This document shows, one piece after another, positions 49,778 to 58,958 of a DNA stretch of 64,000 bases. Position 1 is the stretch's first letter, and every line of letters begins with the position of its first letter. A program made the translations under genes and the position numbers. Location of the stretch: positions 186,001 through 250,000 of the forward strand of contig NZ_LGIC01000086.1 of assembly GCF_001294535.1 (NCBI RefSeq), read 5' to 3'. A model generated the notes under the pieces. It worked only from the letters and a program-made list of their open reading frames with translations. It did no database searches and had not been told where the DNA came from. The stretch comes from Cypionkella psychrotolerans. Lineage in GTDB: Bacteria > Pseudomonadota > Alphaproteobacteria > Rhodobacterales > Rhodobacteraceae.

Positions 49778-49844
49778 CGCGGTTTCCTTGCGGCTTCATC
49801 TTTGTTGATATACGGCCAATCGACACATTCTCAAGAGGCAGCAC

Positions 49845-51101
49845 ATGGCAGAGGCAAACGCAGGCTTGGCAGCACGGGCCGCCACCTTGGCAATTCTGTC
49901 GGCGATTATGGAAGAAGGCCAGACCATGGCCGTCGTGCTGGCCAACAAGGCGGGGGCGCTGAAAGGCGTTGGCCCGCAAGACCGCGCCCGCGCCCAACGC
50001 CTTGCCCTGCAAGTCATCCGGCTGCTGGAACCGATTGACCGCCTGCTGGAACCGCACCTGCGCAAGGCCCCACCCTTGGCGGTGATGAACATCCTGCGGC
50101 TGGCCGTGACCGAGTTGCACGAGGGCACCGCCGCGCATGGCGTGGTCAACGCCGCTGTTGAACTCGCCCGCAAAGGCCAGAAAACCACCCATATGGCAGG
50201 GCTGATCAATGCGGTTTTGCGCAAAATCCCCGAAGGCGCCCCCCTAACTGGCCCCGCGCAGATGATGCCGCGCTGGCTGCGACAACCCCTCGTTCATGCC
50301 TACGGGCGCGAGGTCGTCACCGCGATTGAGGCCGTGCAAGCCAAAGCCCCGCCGCTGGACATCACCCCGCGCGGCCAAACCCTCCCGGAAGGCAACGCCC
50401 TGCCCACCGGGTCAATCCGCCTGACTGAGCCCGGCCAAGTCTCCACCCTCCCCGGTTTCGCTACTGGCGATTGGTGGGTGCAAGACGCCGCTGCAGCCTT
50501 GGCCGCGCCCCTGCTGGCCGCAAAATCCGGCGAGAAAGTGCTTGATCTCTGCGCAGCGCCCGGCGGCAAAACCCTGCAACTTGCTGCCGCTGGTGCGCAT
50601 GTCACCGCGTTGGATATTTCCGCGCCTCGGATGGAAAAGCTGCGCGAGAACCTCACGCGCACCCGCCTGCAAGCCAAACTGGTGGTCGCAGATGCCCTGC
50701 ATTGGCAGCCTGAGCATCTGTTTGATGCGGTGCTCTTGGATGCCCCCTGCTCGGCCACCGGCACCATTCGCCGCCACCCCGAACTGCCGTTCCTGAAAGA
50801 CGGCTCAGAACTCGCAGAACTCACCACCCTGCAAGCGGCGTTGATCGACCGCGCTTTGATGTTTCTCAAACCGGGCGGGCGGCTGGTGTTTTGCACCTGC
50901 TCGCTTTTGCCCGACGAGGGTGAGGTGCAACTGACCGCCGCCCTTTCCCGCCATCCCGGCCTCACTGTGCAAATCCCAGCGCTGTCCGGCCTTGATCCAG
51001 CTTGGATCACCCCGGAAGGTGGCCTGCGGCTGCGCCCCGACTATTGGGCCGAAATCGGCGGCATGGATGGGTTTTTCATGGCTGTTTTGACGCGCAGCTA
51101 G
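49845..51101 (+). CDS. rsmB: 16S rRNA (cytosine-5) methyltransferase RsmB-like
   Basis: SAM-dependent m5C methyltransferase, 418 aa. An N-terminal NusB-like RNA-binding domain (about 8-130) is followed by the methyltransferase core: VLDLCAAPGGKTLQLA, DAPCSATGTIRRHPEL and the nucleophile in FCTCSLLPDEGE. By family, it methylates C967 of 16S rRNA; the RsmB subfamily call is more likely than other NOL1/NOP2 members because of the NusB domain. A 16-bp palindrome follows the stop by 4 nt. Confidence 0.92.
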   Translation: MAEANAGLAARAATLAILSAIMEEGQTMAVVLANKAGALKGVGPQDRARAQRLALQVIRLLEPIDRLLEPHLRKAPPLAVMNILRLAVTELHEGTAAHGVVNAAVELARKGQKTTHMAGLINAVLRKIPEGAPLTGPAQMMPRWLRQPLVHAYGREVVTAIEAVQAKAPPLDITPRGQTLPEGNALPTGSIRLTEPGQVSTLPGFATGDWWVQDAAAALAAPLLAAKSGEKVLDLCAAPGGKTLQLAAAGAHVTALDISAPRMEKLRENLTRTRLQAKLVVADALHWQPEHLFDAVLLDAPCSATGTIRRHPELPFLKDGSELAELTTLQAALIDRALMFLKPGGRLVFCTCSLLPDEGEVQLTAALSRHPGLTVQIPALSGLDPAWITPEGGLRLRPDYWAEIGGMDGFFMAVLTRS

Positions 51102-51105
51102 CACG

Positions 51106-51121
51106 TGTCCACGCGTGGACA
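51106..51121. repeat. Perfect 16-bp palindrome after rsmB
   Basis: TGTCCACGCGTGGACA, identical to the centre of the 20-bp palindrome at 46474-46493. It begins 4 nt beyond the rsmB stop codon. Confidence 0.9.
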
Positions 51122-51146
51122 AGGAGTGTACTATATATATTTCAAT

Positions 51147-51181
51147 GGGTTAAGGTAACCACATTCATCTTTCCTTAACCC
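51147..51181 (-). terminator. Inverted repeat spanning the SDR stop codon
   Basis: GGGTTAAGG (51147-51155) is the exact reverse complement of CCTTAACCC (51173-51181), with a 17-nt loop that contains the SDR stop. It may act as a transcript-end stem, but no T run follows. Confidence 0.4.
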
Positions 51182-51941
51182 TTGCCTCCGGCGGCTTGCG
51201 TGATTTTATCGAGGCAAAGACGCGGTAATACAGCCAATCCGGCAAAAACTGACTGCCCCGGAACAGCAATGAAAACACAGTCGGAAAACTGGCTTTGAAC
51301 CACCGCGATTTCATCAACGCCAGCATCTCTGCCGCTGCCTGTTCCGGCTCCATCAAAAACGGCATCGAAAACTCATTCTTCGCGGTCAACCTTGTGCGGA
51401 TAAAGCCGGGATTGCCCAACTGAACCTTAACCCCACTCCCCCGCAAATCCGCGTACAAACTCTCGGCCAAAGCCATCACCCCGGCCTTGCTGGCTGCATA
51501 TCCGAGCGCCCCCGGCAGCCCCCGAAACCCCGACAAAGACCCCGTGATCACCAGATGCCCGGCTCCGCGCGCCACCATGGCGGGCAGAACCGCGCCGACA
51601 ACCCGCGCGCAGCCGGTGAAATTCACATCACACATCGCCTCCAACTGCGCCGCATCCACTCCATGTGCAGTCATCGGCCAATACACCCCGGCGAGAAACA
51701 CCACGCCATCCAGCACGCCAACCTGCGCCACCGCCGCCGATATAGAAACCGCATCCGCAACATCCACCACCACAGCAGAAGCCCGGGGCACCTTGCCGCA
51801 AGCCTCGGCCAGCCGTGCAGGATCGCGCGCCGACAAGATCACCTTCGCGCCTTCCGCCGCCAAAGCCTGCGCCAGCGCTAGGCCGAGACCCTCACTCGCC
51901 CCGACCAGCCAATAGCGTTTGCCCGCGAAATGCACCGCCAT
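51165..51941 (-). CDS. Short-chain dehydrogenase/reductase (sigma-E operon)
   Basis: A 258-aa SDR enzyme with VGASEGLGLALAQALA for NAD(P) binding, a catalytic ITGSLSG Ser and GYAASKAGVMALAESLY (Tyr and Lys of YxxxK). Substrate unknown. It begins 3 nt after the DUF1365 gene, forming the last gene of the FAD/DUF1365/SDR operon. In Rhodobacter sphaeroides, SDR, DUF1365 and FAD genes likewise adjoin rpoE-chrR. Confidence 0.87.
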   Translation of the reverse strand: MAVHFAGKRYWLVGASEGLGLALAQALAAEGAKVILSARDPARLAEACGKVPRASAVVVDVADAVSISAAVAQVGVLDGVVFLAGVYWPMTAHGVDAAQLEAMCDVNFTGCARVVGAVLPAMVARGAGHLVITGSLSGFRGLPGALGYAASKAGVMALAESLYADLRGSGVKVQLGNPGFIRTRLTAKNEFSMPFLMEPEQAAAEMLALMKSRWFKASFPTVFSLLFRGSQFLPDWLYYRVFASIKSRKPPEARVKER

Positions 51942-51944
51942 CCC

Positions 51945-52694
51945 CTAGCGTGAAATTTCGTCGTGCGGCGGCACAGGCGGGCTGCGGTATAGCGCGCCTT
52001 TCCACCACAGCTTCAACGCTTGCCAATGGATCAAGGCGAGCACCCGGCGCGATCCAAACGGGCGGCGCAGACAGGCTCGCAGAATCGCGGCATTGGTCAG
52101 CGGCACGCGCGGGCCGGTCAGGGTAGCGATCAGACCAGCCTCCCCGACGCTGTAGTCAATCCAGATACCGATCTTGTCAGCGCTGATATCAAAGCGAAAA
52201 CGATAGCTGCCCTCCACCGGCTGAAACGGCGAGACGTGGAAGATTTTCTGCGCCGTGACGGTATCATCGCGGGTCAAGGGGGCGAGATCTTCGCGGTGGC
52301 ACAGATAACAATGGCGCTGACCGAAGGTGTTGGAGACCTCGGCAATCACCACCCGCAAGCCTTTCGCATCGCGGCATAACCAAAAGGAGACCGGGTTGAA
52401 AACATGACCCAACACACGCGGCTGGGCGAACAGCAGAATCTCAGACGCCATTGGCAGGCCTTGCTCGGCCAGCACTTGCCGCACCCACGCCACGCCCCGC
52501 CCTTGTTTGGGCGGCCCGCCGTGATCGGTATCATGTAACGCGGTCAAATTGCCGCGATTGCGCGAGAACAAGGCAGGCCCGCACGCAGTTTCCGGGTTCA
52601 GCAGCAGATAATCGACGCGGTAATTGAAGCGGTTTCCAACGCCGCCGCGCCGCCCGTGAAAAGTGGTGCCTGCGATGTAATCGACATCGTTCAT
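51945..52694 (-). CDS. DUF1365 domain-containing protein
   Basis: A 249-aa protein of the DUF1365 family. Landmarks are DYIAGTTFHGRRGG, HVFNPVSFWLCRD (about 105), EVSNTFGQRHCY and KIFHVSPFQPVEG. The Rhodobacter sphaeroides relative beside rpoE-chrR is, as I recall, linked to oxidative modification of fatty acids (furan fatty acids); this is from memory and the reaction is not shown here. The start overlaps the upstream FAD gene (ATGA). Confidence 0.88.
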   Translation of the reverse strand: MNDVDYIAGTTFHGRRGGVGNRFNYRVDYLLLNPETACGPALFSRNRGNLTALHDTDHGGPPKQGRGVAWVRQVLAEQGLPMASEILLFAQPRVLGHVFNPVSFWLCRDAKGLRVVIAEVSNTFGQRHCYLCHREDLAPLTRDDTVTAQKIFHVSPFQPVEGSYRFRFDISADKIGIWIDYSVGEAGLIATLTGPRVPLTNAAILRACLRRPFGSRRVLALIHWQALKLWWKGALYRSPPVPPHDEISR

Positions 52695-53977
52695 TCGGTC
52701 CGCACCCGTACGCGCATCGCCTCGACCACATCGACGGCGCTGGCAAAGCCGTCTTCGTGGAAGCCGTGGCGCATCCACGCGCCACAATACCATGTATTTA
52801 GTTGGCCATTCATCGCTTTGATCTGCTTTTGCGCGTTTAGGGCAGCGTGATCATAGACCGGATGGCGGAAAGTGACCTGATCATAGATCAATTCCTGCCG
52901 TATCGGTTGGTTGGCATTCAGCGTCACAAACAGCGGATCGTCCTGCGGGATCGGTTGCAGTGAGTTCATCCAATAGGTCAGGTCGATCTTGTCCGAACGG
53001 GGGCCTTTGGGTTCGGTATAGACCCAACTGGACCAGCATTTGCGCAAAGCTGGCATCAGGCTGGCATCGGCGTGCAAAGTGGCTTGATTGGGCTGGTAGC
53101 GCACGGCGGAAAGCGCTGCGGTTTCGGTTGGGGTTGGATCGGAGAGCAGGCGCAGCGAATCGTCGGAATGGGTGGCGAGGATCAAATCGTCAAACAGCTC
53201 CCACTCACCACCCTGCGCGCGGACCAGCACGCCGTCGGGCAGGCGTTTGATCCCCGCAATCGGGGTGGACAGGCGGAGTTCGACGCCATGGCGTTGCAGA
53301 TGGTCCGAAAGGCGGCTGACGTATTGGACAGAGCCACCCTGCACGGTAAACCATTGGTGTTGATTAGAGATTTGCATCAGTGCGTGGTTTTGGAAGAACG
53401 AGATTAGGGCTTGGGCTGGGAAGTCGAGGATGTCTTGCGGCGGGGTGGACCAAATCGCACCTGACAGCGGCAGGATGTAGTAATCGCGGAAATAGGGGCC
53501 GGTGCGCAGGGTTTGCAGCAGCTCGGCGATGGTCAGATCGGGGTTTTGGGCAAGAGCGCCTGCGTGTTTGTTGAAATGGGTGATGTCACGGCACATCCGT
53601 AGGAAGGCGGGGCTGAACAGGTTGCGGCGCTGCGCAAACAGGCAGTCGAGATCGCGCAACGCGTATTGTAGCCGACCGCCGTTGATCGAGGCGCCAAAGC
53701 TCATGCTGCTGGGCGCGATGGGGACGTTCAGGCTGTCGAACAGCTTTACAAGATACGGATAGTTCACCTTGTTGAACACGATAAAGCCGGTATCGACGGG
53801 CTGATCGCCGCGCTTTCCGGCGAGAACGGTGCGGGCATGGCCGCCCAAACGCGGCTCGGCCTCAAACAGCACCACGGCATTGTCAGGGGCAAGCTGATAC
53901 GCCGCGGCCATGCCAGAGATGCCGCCGCCGACAATGGCAATCCGGCGAGGGGCTTGGGCAAAGGTCTCGAAGGGCAT
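52691..53977 (-). CDS. FAD-dependent oxidoreductase (amine-oxidase-like, COG2907)
   Basis: A 428-aa flavoprotein with the dinucleotide-binding start RRIAIVGGGISGMAAAYQLA and the FEAEPRLGGHARTV loop; DTGFIVFNKVNYPYL follows. The family resembles phytoene desaturase-like amine oxidases and usually precedes DUF1365. It is the first gene of an operon transcribed divergently from rpoE, behind a sigma-E-type promoter. The ATG at 53977 has AGGA upstream; the longer upstream frame would run through rpoE. Confidence 0.88.
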   Translation of the reverse strand: MPFETFAQAPRRIAIVGGGISGMAAAYQLAPDNAVVLFEAEPRLGGHARTVLAGKRGDQPVDTGFIVFNKVNYPYLVKLFDSLNVPIAPSSMSFGASINGGRLQYALRDLDCLFAQRRNLFSPAFLRMCRDITHFNKHAGALAQNPDLTIAELLQTLRTGPYFRDYYILPLSGAIWSTPPQDILDFPAQALISFFQNHALMQISNQHQWFTVQGGSVQYVSRLSDHLQRHGVELRLSTPIAGIKRLPDGVLVRAQGGEWELFDDLILATHSDDSLRLLSDPTPTETAALSAVRYQPNQATLHADASLMPALRKCWSSWVYTEPKGPRSDKIDLTYWMNSLQPIPQDDPLFVTLNANQPIRQELIYDQVTFRHPVYDHAALNAQKQIKAMNGQLNTWYCGAWMRHGFHEDGFASAVDVVEAMRVRVRTE

Positions 53978-54004
53978 GTGCAGTCCTGTCGTGGTGTCTG
54001 ATCT

Positions 54005-54032
54005 GATACGCAGATGAGCGGGGGGTGGATCA
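54005..54032 (-). promoter_or_regulatory. RpoE (sigma-E) promoter for the FAD/DUF1365/SDR operon
   Basis: On the minus strand TGATCC (54032-54027), a 16-nt spacer, then CGTATC (54010-54005). This matches the known Rhodobacter sphaeroides RpoE consensus, whose -35 is TGATCC. Expected transcription start is about 20 nt before the ATG at 53977. Confidence 0.75.
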
Positions 54033-54042
54033 TCTTTTATTG

Positions 54043-54070
54043 TGATCCAGATGCACGGGGCTTGCGTAAA
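54043..54070 (+). promoter_or_regulatory. RpoE (sigma-E) promoter for rpoE-chrR
   Basis: TGATCC (54043-54048), a 16-nt spacer, then CGTAAA (54065-54070). It mirrors the minus-strand promoter 10 nt away and would make rpoE autoregulated. The expected transcript starts near 54077, leaving a leader of about 85 nt. Confidence 0.75.
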
Positions 54071-54163
54071 CGTTTCATGTTGCTTGACCTTGCCCTCCAC
54101 GCGCCCATCTATGGGCCTATACTGCCGCCGATGCGGGTGGGGCGGCGTGGAGTGGGCAAAAGC

Positions 54164-54709
54164 GTGACGGAAGCGAAGGGCGAGGTCGACTTTACGGCGC
54201 TGATGCTGGCCGTGCGGGATCGTCAGGACCGGGCGGCCTTTGCGGCGCTGTTTCAGCATTTCGCGCCAAGGGTGAAGGGGTTCTTGATGAAATCCGGCAC
54301 CGATGCGGCTTTGGCGGAAGATTGCGCGCAGGATGTGATGGCGGTGCTGTGGCAGAAGGCTGTGCAATATGATCCGGCGCGGGCAAGCGTGGCGACGTGG
54401 GTGTTCACCATCGCACGCAACCGCCGCATTGATGTCGCCCGCAAGGCGCGCGGGCCGGAGCCTGGGGCGTTGGATTGGGGGCCAGAGACGGAGCCCGATC
54501 AGGCAGATATCTATGAAGCCGGGCAAGAAACCGCGCGACTGGTGGCGGCGATGGCCGATCTGCCGGAAAAGCAGCGCGCACTGGTCCAGCGGGCGTATTT
54601 CGGTGAGTTATCCCATTCGGAAATCGCAGCCGAGACCGGTCTGCCGTTGGGCACGATCAAATCCCGGATCCGGCTGGCGCTGGACCGTCTGCGCCAGAGC
54701 ATGAGTTGA
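54164..54709 (+). CDS. rpoE: ECF sigma factor RpoE (singlet-oxygen response)
   Basis: An ECF11-type sigma factor of 181 aa that responds to singlet oxygen. AAFAALFQHFAPRVKGFLMKSG and CAQDVMAVLWQKA form region 2, and GELSHSEIAAETGLPLGTIKSRIRLALDRLR (landmarks SHSEIAAE, GTIKSRIR) region 4. The GTG at 54164 with GGAG upstream gives the N-terminus expected from Rhodobacter RpoE; earlier in-frame starts would put promoter DNA inside the gene. It is followed by its anti-sigma gene chrR. Confidence 0.93.
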   Translation: MTEAKGEVDFTALMLAVRDRQDRAAFAALFQHFAPRVKGFLMKSGTDAALAEDCAQDVMAVLWQKAVQYDPARASVATWVFTIARNRRIDVARKARGPEPGALDWGPETEPDQADIYEAGQETARLVAAMADLPEKQRALVQRAYFGELSHSEIAAETGLPLGTIKSRIRLALDRLRQSMS

Positions 54710-54718
54710 GGCATTGAC

Positions 54719-55363
54719 ATGAGTATCCGGCATCATCTGTCTGACCCGTTATTGATCGCCTATGCGGCTGGGAATTTGCCCGAAGCGTTTGGGCTGGTTG
54801 TGGCCACGCATGTCTCGATGTGTGACGCCTGCCGCGCACAGTTGGCGGTGTTTGAGGCTGTGGGCGGGGCGGTGATGTATGGTGAAGCGGTGGCGATGGC
54901 GGATGGGGCGCTAGAGGCTGCGATGGCGCGGCTGGGTGCGCCCGAGGCTGCTAAGCCATTGGCGCGGCCCAAGTTAAAACAGAACGATCTTCCGGCTCCG
55001 TTGCAGGACTACGTCGGCGGCGGTCTTGCCGCGGTGAAGTGGCGCAGCTTGGGGATGGGGGTGCGTCAGGCGATTTTGCCGACCGCCAAGGGCGCGACGG
55101 CGCGACTTTTGTACATCCCGGCAGGGCAAGCGGTGCCGGATCACGGCCATCGCGGCACCGAGTTAACGTTGGTTTTGCGCGGCGCGTTTCGCGATGCCAC
55201 AGATCGCTTCGGGCCGGGGGATGTTGAGATTGCGACCGAAGAGTTGGAGCATACCCCGGTGGCTGAGGCCGGGGAGGCCTGCATATGTCTGGCTGCAACC
55301 GATGCGCCGCTGCGGTTCAGCGCGTTGATCCCAAGGTTGTTGCAGCCGTTGTTTCGGATTTAA
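54719..55363 (+). CDS. chrR: Anti-sigma factor ChrR
   Basis: Zinc-binding cupin anti-sigma factor that holds RpoE until singlet oxygen is present; 214 aa. The N-terminal zinc ligands are at H6, H31, C35 and C38, exactly as in Rhodobacter sphaeroides ChrR. The C-terminal cupin has H142, H144, E148 and H178 and a C188/C190 pair, each one residue on from the published positions. So both metal sites appear intact. It lies 9 nt after rpoE. Confidence 0.95.
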   Translation: MSIRHHLSDPLLIAYAAGNLPEAFGLVVATHVSMCDACRAQLAVFEAVGGAVMYGEAVAMADGALEAAMARLGAPEAAKPLARPKLKQNDLPAPLQDYVGGGLAAVKWRSLGMGVRQAILPTAKGATARLLYIPAGQAVPDHGHRGTELTLVLRGAFRDATDRFGPGDVEIATEELEHTPVAEAGEACICLAATDAPLRFSALIPRLLQPLFRI

Positions 55364-55374
55364 GCGCAGCCAGC

Positions 55375-55391
55375 GGTGGGCTGCACCCACC
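55375..55391. repeat. REP-like hairpin downstream of chrR
   Basis: GGTGGG, loop CTGCA, CCCACC, between convergent chrR and hutD. It resembles widespread bacterial GGTGGGxxxxxCCCACC palindromes and may terminate both transcripts. Only one copy is seen in the window. Confidence 0.5.
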
Positions 55392-55910
55392 CTACCGATA
55401 CAGCCTGACCGTGATCATCTGGCCGCTGAGCGTTACAGGTTCGTCTGTCAGGATCAAATCATCACAGTTCAGAGCGATGCCATTCACCTTACTGGGCACG
55501 AGGGCAAAAATCGCCAACATATCACCGCCGCGCAACTGCACAGCACCTGTGATCACGGCCACGTCGGGGCGTGGCAGGCAGCGAGCGGTCATCACGTTGA
55601 AATCGTCGCTAGCGGCGCTGACGGCTTCGGCCCGAATTGGAGTGTCGCCTGCGAAGGCCACGGGCGCAAGCGGTTTGGCGTTCAGGTGCAGGCCGTCGCC
55701 GATGAGGTCGAAACCGGGGCCGGTGATCACGGTCAGGTTGCGTTCGATGCCGGGGAAGATTGAAAAATCACCGTTCTCCACCACCGAGGCGCGCGACAAC
55801 CGCCAGAGCAGATGGCCGTTATCCTCAAGCTTCAGCATTTCAACCGTCACACCTTTGCCGTTGGCCCAAGGCATCTTGCGGTAATCGGCGGGGGTCAGGT
55901 GGCGGATCAT
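55392..55910 (-). CDS. HutD/Ves family protein
   Basis: A 172-aa cupin-like protein. [24 protein letters not shown] opens the HutD/Ves pattern (landmarks MPWANGKG), followed by WRLSRASVVENGDFSIFPGIERNLTVI. HutD is linked to histidine use but its activity is unclear; no hut genes are here. The start overlaps the rmuC stop. Confidence 0.9.
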   Translation of the reverse strand: MIRHLTPADYRKMPWANGKGVTVEMLKLEDNGHLLWRLSRASVVENGDFSIFPGIERNLTVITGPGFDLIGDGLHLNAKPLAPVAFAGDTPIRAEAVSAASDDFNVMTARCLPRPDVAVITGAVQLRGGDMLAIFALVPSKVNGIALNCDDLILTDEPVTLSGQMITVRLYR

Positions 55911-57082
55911 TCTGCGGCTCGCGTCGGTGTTGTGGGGGCTGCCAGGATCGGGGTCGGCTCGTTACGCTCTAATTCTTCGAAATCGAAATTATCCAACCGC
56001 GCCGCACGTTTGCCCGCACGTTCTGCGGCGGTGGTGATGCCATCCAGATCGGCGCGGGCTTGGTGAAAATGCGTGGAAAGCTTGTCAACGCGCTCGACCA
56101 CGATCTCCACATCTCGGTGCAACTGGCGCAGCGTGGTGCGGATCGCGCCTGCCTGTTCGCGCATCCGGGCATCTTTCAGCACAGCGCGCATGGTGTTCAG
56201 CGTGGCCATGCAGGTGGTGGGCGAGACGATCCAGACCCTTGCGGTGAAGCCATCGCGCACGACTTCGGGGAAGTTGGCATGCAACTCGGCATAAACAGCT
56301 TCCGAGGGCAGGAACATCAGCGCGCCGTCGGCGGTTTCGCCGTCGAGGATGTATTTTTCCGAGATCGCCTTAATATGGACACGCACGGCGCTGCGCAGTT
56401 GCGCTTGGGCTTCCACGACCGCGCGAGGGTTGTCGGCGCGGCGCAGAGCCTCGTAGGCCTCCAAGGGAAACTTGGCGTCGATCACGATGGGACCGGGCGG
56501 ATTGGGCAAGTGGATCAGGCAATCGGCGCGCTTGCCGTTCGAAAGCGTCGCCTGCATCGTAAAGGCGTCCGAGGGCAGCGCCTTTTGCACGATGTCATTC
56601 AGCTGGATTTCACCGAACGCGCCGCGCGCTTGCTTGTTGGCAAGAATGTCTTGCAGGTTCAGCACGTTGCCTGACAGTTTCTCGATATTGGCTTGGGCTT
56701 TGTCGATGGTCAGCAGGCGTTGTTGCAACTCGCCCAAGCTGTGTGCGGTGCGGGTGGCGGTGCCGTTCAGGCTTTCGCCCATCGCGCGCTGCACTTCGGC
56801 GAGGCGCTTTTCCATCAGTTGCAGCATGGCAGTTTGGCTGACGGCTTGGTTTTCACTGACATGGTGCAACCCGCCTGCAAGGCGTTCCTGGCCGTCCCCC
56901 AAGGCCTGCACACGTTGGCCGAGCCAGCCCATTTCCCGCATCAACGGGGCGGCCATCGTGGCAGATCGGCCAGCAGCGCGCAGGATCAGGATCAGAAGAA
57001 GCGCAAGCACAAGAACAGCCCCGCCGATCAGCAGGACTTCGGGGGCGTTCCATGCGTAGGTTTGGCCGAAAAGGGTGATCAT
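55907..57082 (-). CDS. rmuC: DNA recombination protein RmuC
   Basis: A 391-aa nuclease-like protein that limits inversion between short repeats in E. coli. It has an N-terminal membrane helix (about 14-36), a coiled-coil region (70-150), and the RmuC core with [32 protein letters not shown] and [20 protein letters not shown]. The start overlaps the mutL stop and the end overlaps hutD. Confidence 0.93.
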   Translation of the reverse strand: MITLFGQTYAWNAPEVLLIGGAVLVLALLLILILRAAGRSATMAAPLMREMGWLGQRVQALGDGQERLAGGLHHVSENQAVSQTAMLQLMEKRLAEVQRAMGESLNGTATRTAHSLGELQQRLLTIDKAQANIEKLSGNVLNLQDILANKQARGAFGEIQLNDIVQKALPSDAFTMQATLSNGKRADCLIHLPNPPGPIVIDAKFPLEAYEALRRADNPRAVVEAQAQLRSAVRVHIKAISEKYILDGETADGALMFLPSEAVYAELHANFPEVVRDGFTARVWIVSPTTCMATLNTMRAVLKDARMREQAGAIRTTLRQLHRDVEIVVERVDKLSTHFHQARADLDGITTAAERAGKRAARLDNFDFEELERNEPTPILAAPTTPTRAAE

Positions 57083-58914
57083 CTGCGCCCGAAAAGCCTT
57101 TCGATATCGTGGAGTTTCAACTCCACATAGGTGGGGCGACCGTGGTTGCACTGGCCGGAATGCGGCGTCGCCTCCATCTCGCGCAGCAGGGCGTTCATCT
57201 CTTCGGCGCGCATTTGGCGGCCAGATCGGATCGAGCCGTGGCAGGCCATGCGGGACAGGATCGCCTCCATCTTGGTTTGCAGGCTCTGGCTTTGGCCGAG
57301 GTCGGCGAGTTCATCGAGCACGTCGCGGAGCAGGGCGGCGGCGGAGGTATTGCCGAGGATGGCGGGGGTTTCCCGCACCGCGATGGCAGAGCCGCCAAAG
57401 GGTTCGATGGTGAGGCCGAGGGCGGTCAGGTCTTGAGCTATGTCGAGCAAGCGGGTGGCATCGGAGGGGGAAAGTTCAACAATTTCAGGGATCAGCAGGG
57501 CTTGCGCCTTTATGCCAGTCTCGACCATCTGGCGTTTCAGGCGTTCATAAACGAGGCGTTCATGGGCGGCGTGTTGGTCTACGATCACCATCCCCGTGGC
57601 GGTTTGGGCGATGATGTAGTTCTCATGCACCTGCGCGCGGGCGGCACCCAGCGGAGTGTTGATGGGGTCTTGCAGAACGGGTTCGATGCGGGCGGAGGGG
57701 GTTTCGGCGAAGCCTTGCGGATCAAAGCTTTGCGGTTCTGGGGCTTGATAGGCGTAAGCACGGCCTAGGCTGGCGGCGCTGGGGCGGTCCATTTGGTAGA
57801 TGCGCGGGTATTGCGACTGGGTTTCGGGGCGCATTGCGGCCAAGGTGGCGTCGGCGACGGTGGAGCTGGCGCGGTGGCCTGCGGTGGACAGGGCGGTGCG
57901 CAACCCGGTGATGATCAGACCGCGGGCGGCTTCGGGTTCGCGGAAACGCACTTCGGATTTGGCGGGGTGGACGTTGACGTCCACCCGCTCGGGGTCGCAG
58001 ATCAGGTTGAGCACGGCGGCGGGATGGCGATCCCGGCTGAGAAAATCGTAATAGGCGACGCGGAGGGCACCGAGCAGGTTGCGGTCCAGCACCGGGCGGC
58101 CATTGACGCAGACGAACTGCTGCACCGAAGACCCGCGTGAATAGGTGGGCAGCGCGGCGTAACCGGTCAGGCGCAGGCCGTCGCGCTCGACATCGATTTT
58201 CAGGGCGTTGTCGATGAAATCTCGGCCCAATACATGGGCGAGGCGGCTGTGCAGGGCGTCGAAGAAATCGCCTGAGAGGGGGTCGGCGCGGAAGATCGTG
58301 CGGGGGGCATCGCCTTCGGCGATTTCCGTCAGGGTGAAGCCGACTTGCGGTTCTGCCATCGCAAGCCGTTTGATCACTTCAGCGATGGCTTGCGCCTCGG
58401 CGCGGTCGGTGCGCAGGAATTTCAGCCGGGCGGGGGTGGCGTAGAACAGGTCGCGGAGTTCAACCGTGGTGCCACGGGAGGCGGCGGCGGGGCGGACTTC
58501 CGCTTGGCGACCGCCTGCGACGGTGAGACTGGCGCCGTCGTATCCCTCGGCGCGCGAGGTGAGGGTGAGGCGGCCGACGGAGCCGAGGGAGGCCAGCGCC
58601 TCGCCCCGGAAACCGAAGGAGCGGATGTTCAGCAGGTCAGAGCCGTCGATTTTCGAGGTGGCATGGCGGGCTATGGCAAGGGGAAGGTCGTCGGGCGTCA
58701 TGCCGCAACCGTCATCGGTGACGCGGATCAGGACTTTGCCACCTGCGGAATATTCGACCGCGATGCGCTTAGCGCCTGCGTCTAAAGCGTTTTCGACCAG
58801 TTCTTTGACGGCAGAGGCCGGGCGTTCCACCACTTCTCCCGCGGCAATGCGGTTGATGGCGGCTTCGTCCAAAGCGCGAATGATGGGGCGTATGTTGGGG
58901 GCATGCAGCGTCAT
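57079..58914 (-). CDS. mutL: DNA mismatch repair endonuclease MutL
   Basis: Mismatch repair protein, 611 aa. The GHKL ATPase domain has [25 protein letters not shown] and [11 protein letters not shown], and the C-terminal domain carries the metal-binding endonuclease motif [12 protein letters not shown] plus CHGSIRSGR and CNHGRPT. Thus it is a nicking MutL, consistent with a species lacking MutH. It forms an operon with rmuC and hutD. Confidence 0.97.
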   Translation of the reverse strand: MTLHAPNIRPIIRALDEAAINRIAAGEVVERPASAVKELVENALDAGAKRIAVEYSAGGKVLIRVTDDGCGMTPDDLPLAIARHATSKIDGSDLLNIRSFGFRGEALASLGSVGRLTLTSRAEGYDGASLTVAGGRQAEVRPAAASRGTTVELRDLFYATPARLKFLRTDRAEAQAIAEVIKRLAMAEPQVGFTLTEIAEGDAPRTIFRADPLSGDFFDALHSRLAHVLGRDFIDNALKIDVERDGLRLTGYAALPTYSRGSSVQQFVCVNGRPVLDRNLLGALRVAYYDFLSRDRHPAAVLNLICDPERVDVNVHPAKSEVRFREPEAARGLIITGLRTALSTAGHRASSTVADATLAAMRPETQSQYPRIYQMDRPSAASLGRAYAYQAPEPQSFDPQGFAETPSARIEPVLQDPINTPLGAARAQVHENYIIAQTATGMVIVDQHAAHERLVYERLKRQMVETGIKAQALLIPEIVELSPSDATRLLDIAQDLTALGLTIEPFGGSAIAVRETPAILGNTSAAALLRDVLDELADLGQSQSLQTKMEAILSRMACHGSIRSGRQMRAEEMNALLREMEATPHSGQCNHGRPTYVELKLHDIERLFGRR

Positions 58915-58958
58915 GCCCCCAGTTCTAGCATCCTGCGGCGCAAACCTCCACAGATTCG

